Positions 27,678 to 35,715 of a stretch of DNA of 64,000 nucleotides are shown piece by piece. The stretch lies in the NCBI RefSeq assembly GCF_900105515.1, contig NZ_FNSY01000001.1:4452001-4516000 (forward strand), written 5' to 3'. Source of the stretch: Streptomyces sp. 2131.1. GTDB taxonomy: Bacteria > Actinomycetota > Actinomycetes > Streptomycetales > Streptomycetaceae. The notes beneath the pieces were generated by a model. It did not search any database. It was given only the letters and a program-made list of their open reading frames with translations, and was not told the origin of the DNA. Numbering within the stretch: position 1 is the stretch's first letter; every line of letters begins with the position of its first letter. The translations under genes were made by a program, and so were the position numbers.

Positions 27678-28319
27678 GTGACCGCGGAAACCTCCCAGAC
27701 GCTCGACCGGGGACTTCGCGTCCTCAAACTGCTCGCCGACACCGACCACGGTCTGACGGTCACCGAGTTGTCCAACAAACTCGGCGTCAACCGCACCGTG
27801 GTCTACCGTCTGCTCGCCACGCTGGAACAACACACCTTGATCCGGCGCGACTTGGGCGGCCGGGCGAGGGTCGGTCTCGGCGTGCTGCGCCTGGGCCGCC
27901 AGGTCCATCCGCTCGTACGGGAGGCCGCGCTGCCGGCACTGCGCTCGCTGGCCGAGGACATCGGGGCCACCGCCCACCTCACGCTGGTCGACGGCTCGGA
28001 CGCGCTGGCGGTCGCGGTCGTCGAACCGACCTGGACCGACTACCACGTGGCCTACCGCGCGGGCTTCCGCCACCCGCTGGACCGGGGCGCCGCCGGCCGG
28101 GCGATTCTCGCCGCCCGCCGGAAGCCGGTCGGTGAGACCGCCTTCACCCTCACCCACGGCGAACTCGAAGCCGGCGCGAGCGGCGCGGCGGCGGCCCTGA
28201 TGGGCGTGACCGGCGTGGAGGGCAGTGTCGGCGTGGTCATGCTGGCGGACTCCGTCCCGGAACGCGTGGGGCCGCGGGTGATCGATGCGGCCCGTGAGGT
28301 CGCTGACGCGCTTCGCTGA
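27678..28319 (+). CDS. IclR family transcriptional regulator
   Basis: 213 residues. A winged-helix N-terminus (TLDRGLRVLKLLADTDHGLTV, VNRTVVYRLLATLEQH) is followed by the IclR effector-binding domain (AHLTLVDGSDALAVAVVEP, FRHPLDRGAAGRAIL). The protein is shorter than the 250-residue norm, with a trimmed effector domain. GTG 27678 is supported by GGAGGGAGAGG; ATG 27660 is an alternative but would place the ribosome site within the gene. No obvious target operon adjoins it. Confidence 0.87.
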   Translation: MTAETSQTLDRGLRVLKLLADTDHGLTVTELSNKLGVNRTVVYRLLATLEQHTLIRRDLGGRARVGLGVLRLGRQVHPLVREAALPALRSLAEDIGATAHLTLVDGSDALAVAVVEPTWTDYHVAYRAGFRHPLDRGAAGRAILAARRKPVGETAFTLTHGELEAGASGAAAALMGVTGVEGSVGVVMLADSVPERVGPRVIDAAREVADALR

Positions 28320-28421
28320 CGCGGTGCGCCACGGGGGCCGTCCCGCCCGGCCATGCCCAGCCCGGACGGGCTGGACTGCCCGGACGGCCCGGTCCGGGGC
28401 GCCGGACGTTAGATTGGGCGC

Positions 28422-29201
28422 GTGTTCACACCGCCCCGCGCCCTCGCCCTCGCCGCCCTCCCCGTCGTGGCCCTCCTCGGCGTAGCCGCCTTCGCGCCGC
28501 TGCCGTTCACGCTCGCGCAGCCGGGGACGACCGCGAACGTGCTGGGGGACGACCACGGCACCCCCGTGATCAGCATCAAGGGCGCCCCGACCCGCCCCAC
28601 CGAGGGCGAGCTGCGGATGACGACGATCGTGGCGACGGGCCCCAAGGAGGACGTCGGCATCGGGGACGTCGTCGACAGCTGGTTCCGTACGGACCGGGCC
28701 GTGCTGCCCCACGACTCCGTCTACCCGACGGGCGGCTCCGAGAAGGAGATCGAGCAGCACAACCTGGACGACATGACGAAGTCCCAGGACGCCGCCGCGG
28801 ACGCCGCGCTGAACTACCTGGGCCTGGGGCCCGGTTCCGTCGACATCACCCTGCACCTGGCGGACGTGGGCGGTCCCAGCGCCGGACTGTTCTTCGCGCT
28901 GGGGATCGTCGACAAGCTGGACGGCGACGGTTCGGGCGGTGACCTCACCGGCGGCCGCACCGTCGCGGGCACGGGCACGATCGACGCGGACGGCGGCGTC
29001 GGCGCGGTGGGCGGGGTCTCGCTCAAGACGCAGGCTGCCCGGAGGGACGGGGCGACCGTCTTCCTCGTACCGAAGGCGGAGTGCTCGGAGGCGAAGTCCG
29101 AACTGCCGAAGGGGCTGCGCCTGATCCCGGTCACGACGCTGAAGGACGCGGTGAACTCGCTGCGCGCCCTGGACCGGGGCGGCAAGGTCCCCAGCTGCTG
29201 A
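28422..29201 (+). CDS. Secreted/membrane-anchored Lon-like serine protease (S16)
   Basis: 259 residues. An N-terminal hydrophobic segment (LALAALPVVALLGVAAFAPL) serves as signal or anchor. The C-terminal half is a Lon proteolytic domain: catalytic Ser in GGPSAGLFFALGIVDKL and catalytic Lys in VGGVSLKTQAARRDG. There is no ATPase domain, as in YlbL/Lon-C type envelope proteases. The PDZ domain of YlbL relatives seems missing or degenerate. Substrates unknown. A short octamer repeat straddles its stop codon. Confidence 0.85.
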   Translation: MFTPPRALALAALPVVALLGVAAFAPLPFTLAQPGTTANVLGDDHGTPVISIKGAPTRPTEGELRMTTIVATGPKEDVGIGDVVDSWFRTDRAVLPHDSVYPTGGSEKEIEQHNLDDMTKSQDAAADAALNYLGLGPGSVDITLHLADVGGPSAGLFFALGIVDKLDGDGSGGDLTGGRTVAGTGTIDADGGVGAVGGVSLKTQAARRDGATVFLVPKAECSEAKSELPKGLRLIPVTTLKDAVNSLRALDRGGKVPSC

Positions 29202-29225
29202 GCTGCTGAGCTGCTGAGCTGCTGA
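29194..29225 (+). repeat. Four octamer repeats across the protease stop codon
   Basis: GCTGCTGA is repeated four times (29194-29225) plus five more bases. The first copy contains the stop of the Lon-like protease. As the unit is not a multiple of three, its TGA appears in all frames. Confidence 0.95.
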
Positions 29226-29236
29226 GCTGCGGGCCG

Positions 29237-29437
29237 TCAGACGGCGCGAGGGGCGCCGGCCGGGCGGCCGGAACCGGCGGGAAGCACGCGCATGCCCACC
29301 TCGACGATGGTCCAGCCCAGCCTGTTCCGCAGCTTCCTGCGCAGGGCGGTGCGGCGGGCGAGGCGGAGCTCGCGGACGTGGAGGCGCATCTCGGGGGAGT
29401 GGACGCGGTACGGGGCGAGGTGGGTCTCGGGGTTCAT
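29237..29437 (-). CDS. Small cationic hypothetical protein
   Basis: 66 residues, very Arg-rich (LHVRELRLARRTALRRKLRNR), with a short hydrophobic stretch (LGWTIVEVGMRVL). I do not recognise a family. It begins 14 nt after the ArsR stop on the same strand with a good GAAGGGA ribosome site, so it is probably cotranscribed with that regulator. Start ATG 29437. Confidence 0.6.
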   Translation of the reverse strand: MNPETHLAPYRVHSPEMRLHVRELRLARRTALRRKLRNRLGWTIVEVGMRVLPAGSGRPAGAPRAV

Positions 29438-29451
29438 GGCGATCGTTCCCT

Positions 29452-30066
29452 TCAGTCGGTGCGGCGCGGGAAGACGTGCAGGTGGGTGCGGACGACGGCG
29501 GAGCCCTCGGTGCCCTCGGGCACGCGTCCGCGGTACGTGTCGATCAGCTCGTGGACCTTCTCGGCGAGTTCGCGGGAGAGCTCGGGCGTGAGCCGGATCT
29601 TGAAGTCGCTGAGACTCGAGCCCTCGTACCACTCGCGGGACCACTCGTGCATCGTGCCCAGCCAGGTGCTCAGCTCCTGGGCGTGGATCGTCGCCACCTC
29701 GTGGAGGACGACGCCCATGGCGCCGCGTACCTCGGGGTCGGCGTCGTGCATCAGCTCGGAGTCGAAGGCGGTGCCGGCGTGGGAAGCCCGCCACCAGCGC
29801 TCGCGGCCCTTGCCGAGCGTCGGGTCGTCCTCGACGAAGCCGTACGAGGCCAGCTGCCGCAGGTGGTAGCTGGTGGCACCGCTGGATTCGCCGAGCCGCT
29901 CGGCGACGCCGGACGCGGTGGCGGGGCCGTGCTCCCGCAGGGCGTTGAGCAGGCGGATCCGCAGGGGGTGGGCGAGCCCGCGCAGGGCGCGGGCGTCGAT
30001 GCGGAGGAAATCGAGCTCGGCTGCCGTCGCGCTGTGGTCGTCGTTGTGCGGTTCGTTCGGTGACAT
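29452..30066 (-). CDS. ArsR family winged-helix transcriptional regulator
   Basis: 204 residues. The winged-helix domain is at about 20-100: LRGLAHPLRIRLLNALREHGPAT, GESSGATSYHLRQLASYGFV. The long C-terminal half has no Cys metal site, so it is unlikely to sense metals; it resembles the helix-turn-helix domain 5 proteins common in Streptomyces. Start ATG 30066. Two palindromic sequences lie directly before the start and suggest autoregulation. Small cationic gene follows. Confidence 0.88.
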   Translation of the reverse strand: MSPNEPHNDDHSATAAELDFLRIDARALRGLAHPLRIRLLNALREHGPATASGVAERLGESSGATSYHLRQLASYGFVEDDPTLGKGRERWWRASHAGTAFDSELMHDADPEVRGAMGVVLHEVATIHAQELSTWLGTMHEWSREWYEGSSLSDFKIRLTPELSRELAEKVHELIDTYRGRVPEGTEGSAVVRTHLHVFPRRTD

Positions 30067-30080
30067 GGCTCCACCGTAGA

Positions 30081-30127
30081 GTTGCAAAGAGACTTTTGCA
30101 ACAGGACTTTGCAAAGAATCTTTGTAA
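30081..30127. promoter_or_regulatory. Palindromic operators before ArsR-type regulator
   Basis: GTTGCAAA-6 nt-TTTGCAAC (30081-30088/30095-30102) is a perfect inverted repeat. A second, TTGCAAAG-AAT-CTTTGTAA (30109-30116/30120-30127), has one mismatch. Both share TTGCAAA and start 15 nt upstream of the regulator's start codon, so self-control is likely. AT content is far above the surroundings. Confidence 0.7.
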
Positions 30128-30149
30128 CTCTCTCCGGCCCGCCCGGCCC

Positions 30150-31130
30150 TCACCCCTTCCTGATGAACCCCTCCTCGATCAGCCAGTCCTTCGCCACCTC
30201 GTGCGGGTCCTGGCCGTCCACGTCCACCCGGGCGTTCAGGTCCTGCGCGACCTCCGTGTTCAGGCGCTTGCTGAGGGGGTCGAGGAGGCCGGCGATCTCC
30301 GGGTACTTCTCCAGCGTCGGGGTGTGGACGACGGGCGCCGCGTTGTAGTTGGGGAAGAAGTGCTTGTTGTCCTCCAGCACGTCCAGGTTCATCGCCTTGA
30401 TCCGGCCGTCCGTGGTGAAGACCTCGCCGAGCAGGCAGGAGCCGGACTTGGAGACCTGGGTGTAGATGATCCCCGCGTCCATCTTGCGGATGCTGGAGGC
30501 CGGCAGGGACATCCCGTACGCCTTCTCCATGCCGGGCAGCCCGTCGTCGCGCGAGGCGAACTCGTTCTCGACGCAGACCGTCACCGCCGACGGGTTCTTC
30601 TTCGCCAGGGCGGCCACGTCGGAGAGCGTCCGCAGGTGGTACTTGGCGTTGTTCTTTCGGCTGATGGCCAGCGCGTACGTGTTGTTCAGGGTGGACGGCC
30701 GCAGCCACGTCACCCCGTTCTTCAGGTCCGCGTCCCGCACCGCCTTCCACTGCTCCATCGGGTCCTTGATCGGCTTCGCGTGCCCGAGGTACGTGATCCA
30801 GCCAGTGCCCGTGTATTCGTACTCGGCGTCCGCGTCGCCCTGGATGACCGCCTCGCGGGCGCTGATGGAGCTCGGCAGGTTCGTCCGGTCGAGGACCTCC
30901 GCGCCGGCCGCCTTGAAGATCAGTCCGATCATCTGGCCCAGGATGATGTTCTCGCTGAAGTTCTTCGAGGTGACGGTCAGCGAGGCGCCCTCCAGCGGCT
31001 GCCCCTGCCCGACCGACCCGGGCACCACGTCGTCCACCATCGGGGACCCGCTCTTCAGCCCGCACCCCGCCAGCGCCAGGGACAGCGCCGCCCCCGCCGC
31101 GAGAGCCGCGCGCGTCCGCCGCGTCCTCAT
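30150..31130 (-). CDS. Osmoprotectant (quaternary amine) ABC transporter substrate-binding lipoprotein
   Basis: 326-residue OpuAC/OsmF-type binding protein. A lipoprotein signal ends in LALAGC (Cys near residue 23). Core features are VTSKNFSENIILGQMIGLI, EYEYTGTGWITYLG and a C-terminal NTEVAQDLNARVDVDGQDP. It should bind glycine betaine, choline or a similar quaternary amine. Its ATG overlaps the permease stop, and it is the last gene of a four-gene operon. Confidence 0.9.
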   Translation of the reverse strand: MRTRRTRAALAAGAALSLALAGCGLKSGSPMVDDVVPGSVGQGQPLEGASLTVTSKNFSENIILGQMIGLIFKAAGAEVLDRTNLPSSISAREAVIQGDADAEYEYTGTGWITYLGHAKPIKDPMEQWKAVRDADLKNGVTWLRPSTLNNTYALAISRKNNAKYHLRTLSDVAALAKKNPSAVTVCVENEFASRDDGLPGMEKAYGMSLPASSIRKMDAGIIYTQVSKSGSCLLGEVFTTDGRIKAMNLDVLEDNKHFFPNYNAAPVVHTPTLEKYPEIAGLLDPLSKRLNTEVAQDLNARVDVDGQDPHEVAKDWLIEEGFIRKG

Positions 31131-31996
31131 CGCCCCACCTCCAGGCCGCGCGGGGTGAGCGCCACCTCGGCCAGCGAGGCCAGCCAGTCCACCAGGAGCG
31201 CCAGCACCACCGTCAGGACCGAGCCCAGCACCAGGACCGGCATGCGCTGGGTCTGGATGCCCGAGGTGATCAGGTCGCCCAGCCCGCCGCCGCCCCCGAA
31301 GGTCGCCAGGGTCGCCGTGCCCACGTTCAGCACCAGCGCGGTCCTGACCCCGGCCAGGATCAGCGGGACGGCCAGGGGGAGTTCGACCCGGGTCAGGGTG
31401 CCCATCGCCGACATCCCGATGCCGCGCGCCGCCTCCACCATGCTCGGCTCGATCGCCTTGAGTCCGGCGACCGTGTTGGAGAGCACCGGCAGCACCGCGT
31501 AGATCACCATGCCGGTGATCGCCGTGGACGGGCCGATGCCGAGCCAGATCACCAGCAGGGCCAGCAGACCGATCGCCGGGGTCGCCTGCCCGATGTTGGC
31601 GATCGCCGTGACCACCGGGGCGGCCCTGCTCAGACCGCGCCGGGTCAGCGCGATGCCCAGCGGAACGGCGATGATCAGCACCCAGAACGTGGAGATCGCG
31701 GTCAGCCTCACGTGCTGCCACCAGCGCACCTCGACCGTGTCCCCGGCCAGCGAGTTCTCCGCGATCGAGTCCAGGTGGACGTTGTTGATCCAGACGTACG
31801 TGAGTACCAGCACCACCGCGAGCGACGCCGGGAGCACCACGAGCTTGCGCCAGGTGATCCGGCGCGGCGGCTTCGCCGGCTGCGGGACGGGCTGCTGTTC
31901 CTCCTCCGCCTCCTCGTCGCGGAAGGCGTGTCCCTTCACGTCGTGCTCGCCCGGCGGGCGCGCGCGGGAGGACCCTGAGGGGGAGTCGGGGGTCAT
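31127..31996 (-). CDS. Osmoprotectant ABC transporter permease (with long N-terminal tail)
   Basis: 289 residues with about six membrane helices. The permease loop GLKAIEPSMVEAARGIGMSAMGTL contacts the ATPase. About 50 charged residues precede the first helix, including an EEAEEEQQPVPQPAKPP stretch not found in the partner permease. ATG 31996 overlaps the ATPase stop, and its own stop overlaps the binding-protein ATG. Confidence 0.9.
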   Translation of the reverse strand: MTPDSPSGSSRARPPGEHDVKGHAFRDEEAEEEQQPVPQPAKPPRRITWRKLVVLPASLAVVLVLTYVWINNVHLDSIAENSLAGDTVEVRWWQHVRLTAISTFWVLIIAVPLGIALTRRGLSRAAPVVTAIANIGQATPAIGLLALLVIWLGIGPSTAITGMVIYAVLPVLSNTVAGLKAIEPSMVEAARGIGMSAMGTLTRVELPLAVPLILAGVRTALVLNVGTATLATFGGGGGLGDLITSGIQTQRMPVLVLGSVLTVVLALLVDWLASLAEVALTPRGLEVGR

Positions 31997-33249
31997 GCGC
32001 CCGCACCGCCCTCCAGCTCCTCGGAGGTCTGGTGGACGCGCAGCTCCTCCAGGTCGTGCTGGTGCTCGATGGCGGCCAGCCGGTCCGCCTCCAGGAGCTC
32101 GTGCACCGAGTTCATCAGGGTGTGCATGTCGACGACCCCGGTGAACTCCCCGCGCCGCCCGGTCACCGCGACCCGCCCGCCGCTGTCCGTGAGCACCGCC
32201 TCCAGCGCGTCGTGCAGCGTGGCGTCCCTGGTCACCGTGTCGTGGACCAGCTGCCCGGCCCGCGCGAGCGAGCCCCGGGCGCGCATCAGGTCGCCGCGCC
32301 GCAGCCACTTGTAGGGGCGGCCCCGGCGGTCCAGCATCAGCAGCTCGTTGTGCGAACCGCTGCGCAGCTTGTTGAAGATCTCCTGGAGCGGGTCGTCCAC
32401 CGTCACGGTCGGGAAGTCCGCGATCTCCACCTCCCGCACCCGGGTCAGGTTGAGCCGCTTCAGCGCCGCGCCCGCGCCGACGAACCCGGAGACGAAGTCG
32501 TCCGTCGGGTTGGTGAGGATGGCCTCCGGGGTGTCGAACTGCGCGATGTGCGACCGCTCCCGCAGCACCGCGATCCGGTCGCCCAGCTTGATCGCCTCGT
32601 CGAAGTCGTGGGTGACGAAGACGATCGTCTTGTGCAGCTCGTGCTGGAGCCGGATCAGCTCGTCCTGGAGGTGGTCGCGGGTGATCGGGTCGACCGCGCC
32701 GAACGGCTCGTCCATCAGCAGCACCGGCGGGTCGGCGGCCAGTGCCCGGGCCACGCCCACGCGTTGCTGCTGGCCGCCGGAGAGCGCGCGCGGGTAGCGG
32801 CCGTGGAACTCGCGCGGGTCCAGGCCGACCAGGTCGAGCATCTCCTCCACCCGGTCCTTCACCCGGGACTTGGACCAGCCCACCATCTTCGGGACCAAGG
32901 CGATGTTCTCGGCGACCGTCATGTGCGGGAAGAGGCCGGACGACTGGATCGCGTACCCGATCTTCCGGCGCAGCTTCACCGGGTCGATGTCGGTGACGTC
33001 CTCGTCGTCGATCCGGATCCGGCCCGAGGTGGGCTCGATCAGCCGGTTGATCATCTTCAGCGTGGTGGACTTCCCGCAGCCGGACGGGCCCACGAAGATC
33101 ACGGTCTCGCCGGCCTTGATCTCCATGGAGACGTTCTCCACGGCGGGGTTCGGGTTGCCCGGGTAGCGCTTGGACAGGTTCTCCAGCTGGATGGCGGCGC
33201 CGGAGGTGGCCTTCGGCTCCGGCACGGTCTCGCTCGCGGTCTCAGACAC
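31993..33249 (-). CDS. Osmoprotectant ABC transporter ATPase with CBS domains
   Basis: 418-residue OpuCA/ProV-type ATPase. Walker A is GPSGCGKSTTLKMINRLI, the ABC signature LSGGQQQRVGVARAL, and Walker B VLLMDEPFGAVDP. After residue about 260 there are two CBS-like repeats (one with FPTVTVDDPLQEIFNKL, one with GVVDMHTLMNSVHELL), which in OpuA sense ionic strength or nucleotides. GTG 33249 overlaps the upstream permease stop by 8 nt. Confidence 0.92.
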   Translation of the reverse strand: MSETASETVPEPKATSGAAIQLENLSKRYPGNPNPAVENVSMEIKAGETVIFVGPSGCGKSTTLKMINRLIEPTSGRIRIDDEDVTDIDPVKLRRKIGYAIQSSGLFPHMTVAENIALVPKMVGWSKSRVKDRVEEMLDLVGLDPREFHGRYPRALSGGQQQRVGVARALAADPPVLLMDEPFGAVDPITRDHLQDELIRLQHELHKTIVFVTHDFDEAIKLGDRIAVLRERSHIAQFDTPEAILTNPTDDFVSGFVGAGAALKRLNLTRVREVEIADFPTVTVDDPLQEIFNKLRSGSHNELLMLDRRGRPYKWLRRGDLMRARGSLARAGQLVHDTVTRDATLHDALEAVLTDSGGRVAVTGRRGEFTGVVDMHTLMNSVHELLEADRLAAIEHQHDLEELRVHQTSEELEGGAGA

Positions 33250-33889
33250 GGATCCCCCTGGGGATGGTGAGCCGGCCCAGCAGGACGTACGCGGCGTCGA
33301 AGAGCAGGGCGAGGACGACGATGCCGAGCGTGCCCGCGAGGACCTGGTTGATCGCGTTGGCGCTGCCCAGCGAGGCGATGCCCCGGAAGATCTCGTTGCC
33401 GAGGCCGGGCCCGGAGGCGTACGCGGCGATGGCGGCGATCCCCATCAGCATCTGCGTGGAGACCCGGATGCCGGTCAGGATCGGCGGCCAGGCCAGCGGC
33501 AGCTCCACCTTGAACAGCCGCGCGGTCCGCGACATCCCGATGCCCTTCGCGGCGTCCACCAGGGCGGGGTCGACGCCGCGCAGGCCCACGATCGAGTTGC
33601 GGACGACGGGCAGCAGCCCGTACAGCGTCAGGGTGATCACGGTGGGGGCGACCCCGAGGCCGACCAGCGGGATCAGCAGACCGATGGCGGCGAGGGACGG
33701 GATGGTCAGCACGGTCGCCGTCGAGGTGATCGCGACGGACGAGCCCCAGCCGCTGCGGTAGCTGACGACCCCGATCAGGACACCGAGCACGGTCGCGATG
33801 ACCATGCACTGGAAGACCGCGCTGACGTGCTGGAAGGCGTCGGTGAGCAACTGCTGGTGGCGGTTGGCCACGTACTCCCAGAAGCTCAC
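33242..33889 (-). CDS. Osmoprotectant ABC transporter permease
   Basis: 215 residues with five or six helices and the loop GLRGVDPALVDAAKGIGMSRTARL. It is the compact partner of the second permease. GTG 33889 has GGGGAG nearby, which lies within the end of the Lrp gene region. It is the first transporter gene, only 15 nt after the Lrp-family gene, so the regulator and transporter may be one transcript. Confidence 0.9.
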   Translation of the reverse strand: MSFWEYVANRHQQLLTDAFQHVSAVFQCMVIATVLGVLIGVVSYRSGWGSSVAITSTATVLTIPSLAAIGLLIPLVGLGVAPTVITLTLYGLLPVVRNSIVGLRGVDPALVDAAKGIGMSRTARLFKVELPLAWPPILTGIRVSTQMLMGIAAIAAYASGPGLGNEIFRGIASLGSANAINQVLAGTLGIVVLALLFDAAYVLLGRLTIPRGIRV

Positions 33890-33904
33890 CCGTCACTCCC
33901 CGGC

Positions 33905-34378
33905 TCAGTCGGTGTCCCGCGCCGCCTGTTCCACGAGCGGGATGACGCGCAGCGGCACGGGGTTCTCCATGACGATCGCCGTGGAGGCCCGGACGATGCC
34001 ATCAAATCCGACAACCCGGTCGATCACCCGCTGGAGATCCGCGTTGGACCGGGCCACGAGCCGGCACAGCATGTCCCCGTGCCCCGTGGTGGTGTGCAGC
34101 TCCAGGACCTCCGGCACGCCGCTCAAGTGCGCCCGTACGTCGGCGCCTTGGCCCTGTTTGATCTCCAGCGTCGCGAACGCGGTGACCGGATAGCCGAGGG
34201 CCGCCGGATCGACGTCCGGGCCGAATCCGCGGATGGCGCCATTCGACTGAAGGCGGTCCAGACGGGCCTGGACCGTCCCGCGTGCCACGCCCAGCCTGCG
34301 CGACGCCTCCAGGACGCCGATCCTGGGTTCACGCGCGAGCAGCACGATGAGCCGTCCGTCGAGTCGGTCGATCGCCAT
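33905..34378 (-). CDS. Lrp/AsnC family transcriptional regulator
   Basis: 157 residues from ATG 34378; an ATG at 34411 would add 11. GGAGG spaced 5 nt before 34378 decides the start. The winged helix is MAIDRLDGRLIVLLAREPRIG and VARGTVQARLDRLQ; the RAM effector domain follows, normally binding an amino acid. It is divergent from 4-hydroxyphenylpyruvate dioxygenase (tyrosine breakdown), suggesting that tyrosine or a related compound is the signal (inference), and it also sits 15 nt before the osmoprotectant genes. Confidence 0.9.
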   Translation of the reverse strand: MAIDRLDGRLIVLLAREPRIGVLEASRRLGVARGTVQARLDRLQSNGAIRGFGPDVDPAALGYPVTAFATLEIKQGQGADVRAHLSGVPEVLELHTTTGHGDMLCRLVARSNADLQRVIDRVVGFDGIVRASTAIVMENPVPLRVIPLVEQAARDTD

Positions 34379-34410
34379 GCCGGCCTCCGGGGGCGGTGTG
34401 ATGGGCACCA

Positions 34411-34449
34411 TGTACAGATAGCCCGGCCATCATGGCCAGCCGCTGTACA
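34411..34449. promoter_or_regulatory. Palindromes between Lrp gene and hppD
   Basis: The divergent gap contains TGTACAG (34411-34417) and its complement CTGTACA (34443-34449), spaced 25 nt, enclosing a perfect GGCCAT-C-ATGGCC palindrome (34425-34437). The nested symmetry suits binding by an Lrp-type oligomer controlling both directions. Confidence 0.55.
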
Positions 34450-34509
34450 GGTTGACCAGTGATTACGGGAACTGTTGCGCACCTTGCGGAGCGGCGGGAA
34501 CCTCTGGGC

Positions 34510-35655
34510 ATGACAGAGACGATGCACAACACCCCCGAGACGTCCCGGCAGGCCGACCCCTTCCCCGTCAAGGGGATGGACGCCGTCGTCTTCGCCGTGG
34601 GCAACGCCAAGCAGGCCGCGCACTACTACTCGACCGCCTTCGGCATGAAGCTGGTCGCCTACTCCGGCCCGGAGACCGGCAGCCGCGAGACCGCCAGCTA
34701 CGTGCTCACCAGCGGCTCCGCCCGCTTCGTCCTCACCTCCGTCGTCAAGGCGTCCTCCGACTGGGGCCACTTCCTGGAGGACCACGTCACCGCGCACGGC
34801 GACGGCGTCATCGACCTCGCCATCGAGGTCCCGGACGCCCGCGCGGCGTACGCGTACGCCGTCGAGCACGGCGCCACCGGCATCGAGGAGCCCTACGAGA
34901 CGAAGGACGAGCACGGCACCGTCGTGCGCGCCGCCATCGCCACGTACGGCAAGACCCGCCACACCCTGGTCGAGCGCTCCGGCTACGACGGCCCGTACCT
35001 GCCGGGTTACGTCGCCGCGAACCCGATCGTCGAGCCGCCGGCCAAGCGCTTCTTCCAGGCCATCGACCACTGCGTCGGCAACGTCGAGCTCGGCCGGATG
35101 AACGAGTGGGTGGCGTTCTACAACAAGGTCATGGGCTTCACGAACATGAAGGAGTTCGTGGGCGACGACATCGCGACCGAGTACAGCGCCCTGATGTCGA
35201 AGGTCGTCGCGGACGGCACGCTCAAGGTCAAGTTCCCGATCAACGAGCCGGCCATCGCCAAGAAGAAGTCGCAGATCGACGAGTACCTGGAGTTCTACGG
35301 CGCCGCCGGTGTCCAGCACATGGCGCTCGCCACGAACGACATCGTCGCCTCGGTGAAGGCGATGCGCGCCGCCGGTGTCCAGTTCCTCGACACCCCGGAC
35401 TCGTACTACGACACCCTCGGCGAGTGGGCCGGCGAGACCCGCGTGCCCGTCGAGACCCTGCGCGAGCTGAAGATCCTCGTCGACCGCGACGAGGACGGCT
35501 ACCTGCTGCAGATCTTCACCAAGCCGGTCCAGGACCGCCCGACCGTCTTCTTCGAGATGATCGAGCGCCACGGCTCGATGGGCTTCGGCAAGGGCAACTT
35601 CAAGGCCCTGTTCGAGGCGATCGAGCGCGAGCAGGAGAAGCGCGGCAACCTCTGA
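34510..35655 (+). CDS. hppD: 4-hydroxyphenylpyruvate dioxygenase
   Basis: 381-residue non-haem iron dioxygenase that turns 4-hydroxyphenylpyruvate into homogentisate in tyrosine catabolism. Two vicinal-oxygen-chelate domains are visible. The expected 2-His-1-Glu iron ligands are in FQAIDHCVGNV, GVQHMALATNDI and FFEMIER, all present. The length matches Streptomyces enzymes. Start ATG 34510 (MTETMHN). The neighbouring Lrp-type regulator is divergent and probably controls it. A 14-bp terminator follows. Confidence 0.96.
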   Translation: MTETMHNTPETSRQADPFPVKGMDAVVFAVGNAKQAAHYYSTAFGMKLVAYSGPETGSRETASYVLTSGSARFVLTSVVKASSDWGHFLEDHVTAHGDGVIDLAIEVPDARAAYAYAVEHGATGIEEPYETKDEHGTVVRAAIATYGKTRHTLVERSGYDGPYLPGYVAANPIVEPPAKRFFQAIDHCVGNVELGRMNEWVAFYNKVMGFTNMKEFVGDDIATEYSALMSKVVADGTLKVKFPINEPAIAKKKSQIDEYLEFYGAAGVQHMALATNDIVASVKAMRAAGVQFLDTPDSYYDTLGEWAGETRVPVETLRELKILVDRDEDGYLLQIFTKPVQDRPTVFFEMIERHGSMGFGKGNFKALFEAIEREQEKRGNL

Positions 35656-35671
35656 CCCGCAGCGCACGAGT

Positions 35672-35702
35672 GAGGGGCGGGCCGGATTCCGGCCCGCCCC
35701 TC
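35672..35702. terminator. Bidirectional terminator between hppD and TPR gene
   Basis: Perfect 14-bp stem 35672-35685/35689-35702 in a convergent gap of 60 nt. Confidence 0.88.
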
Positions 35703-35715
35703 GTCGTTCCGTACG

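Noticed and set aside
29452..31065. 537-codon minus-strand frame joining the ArsR gene to upstream sequence
   Set aside because: Upstream of 30066 it lies across the binding-protein gene in another frame and shows no domain. The ArsR start and its operators fit 30066.
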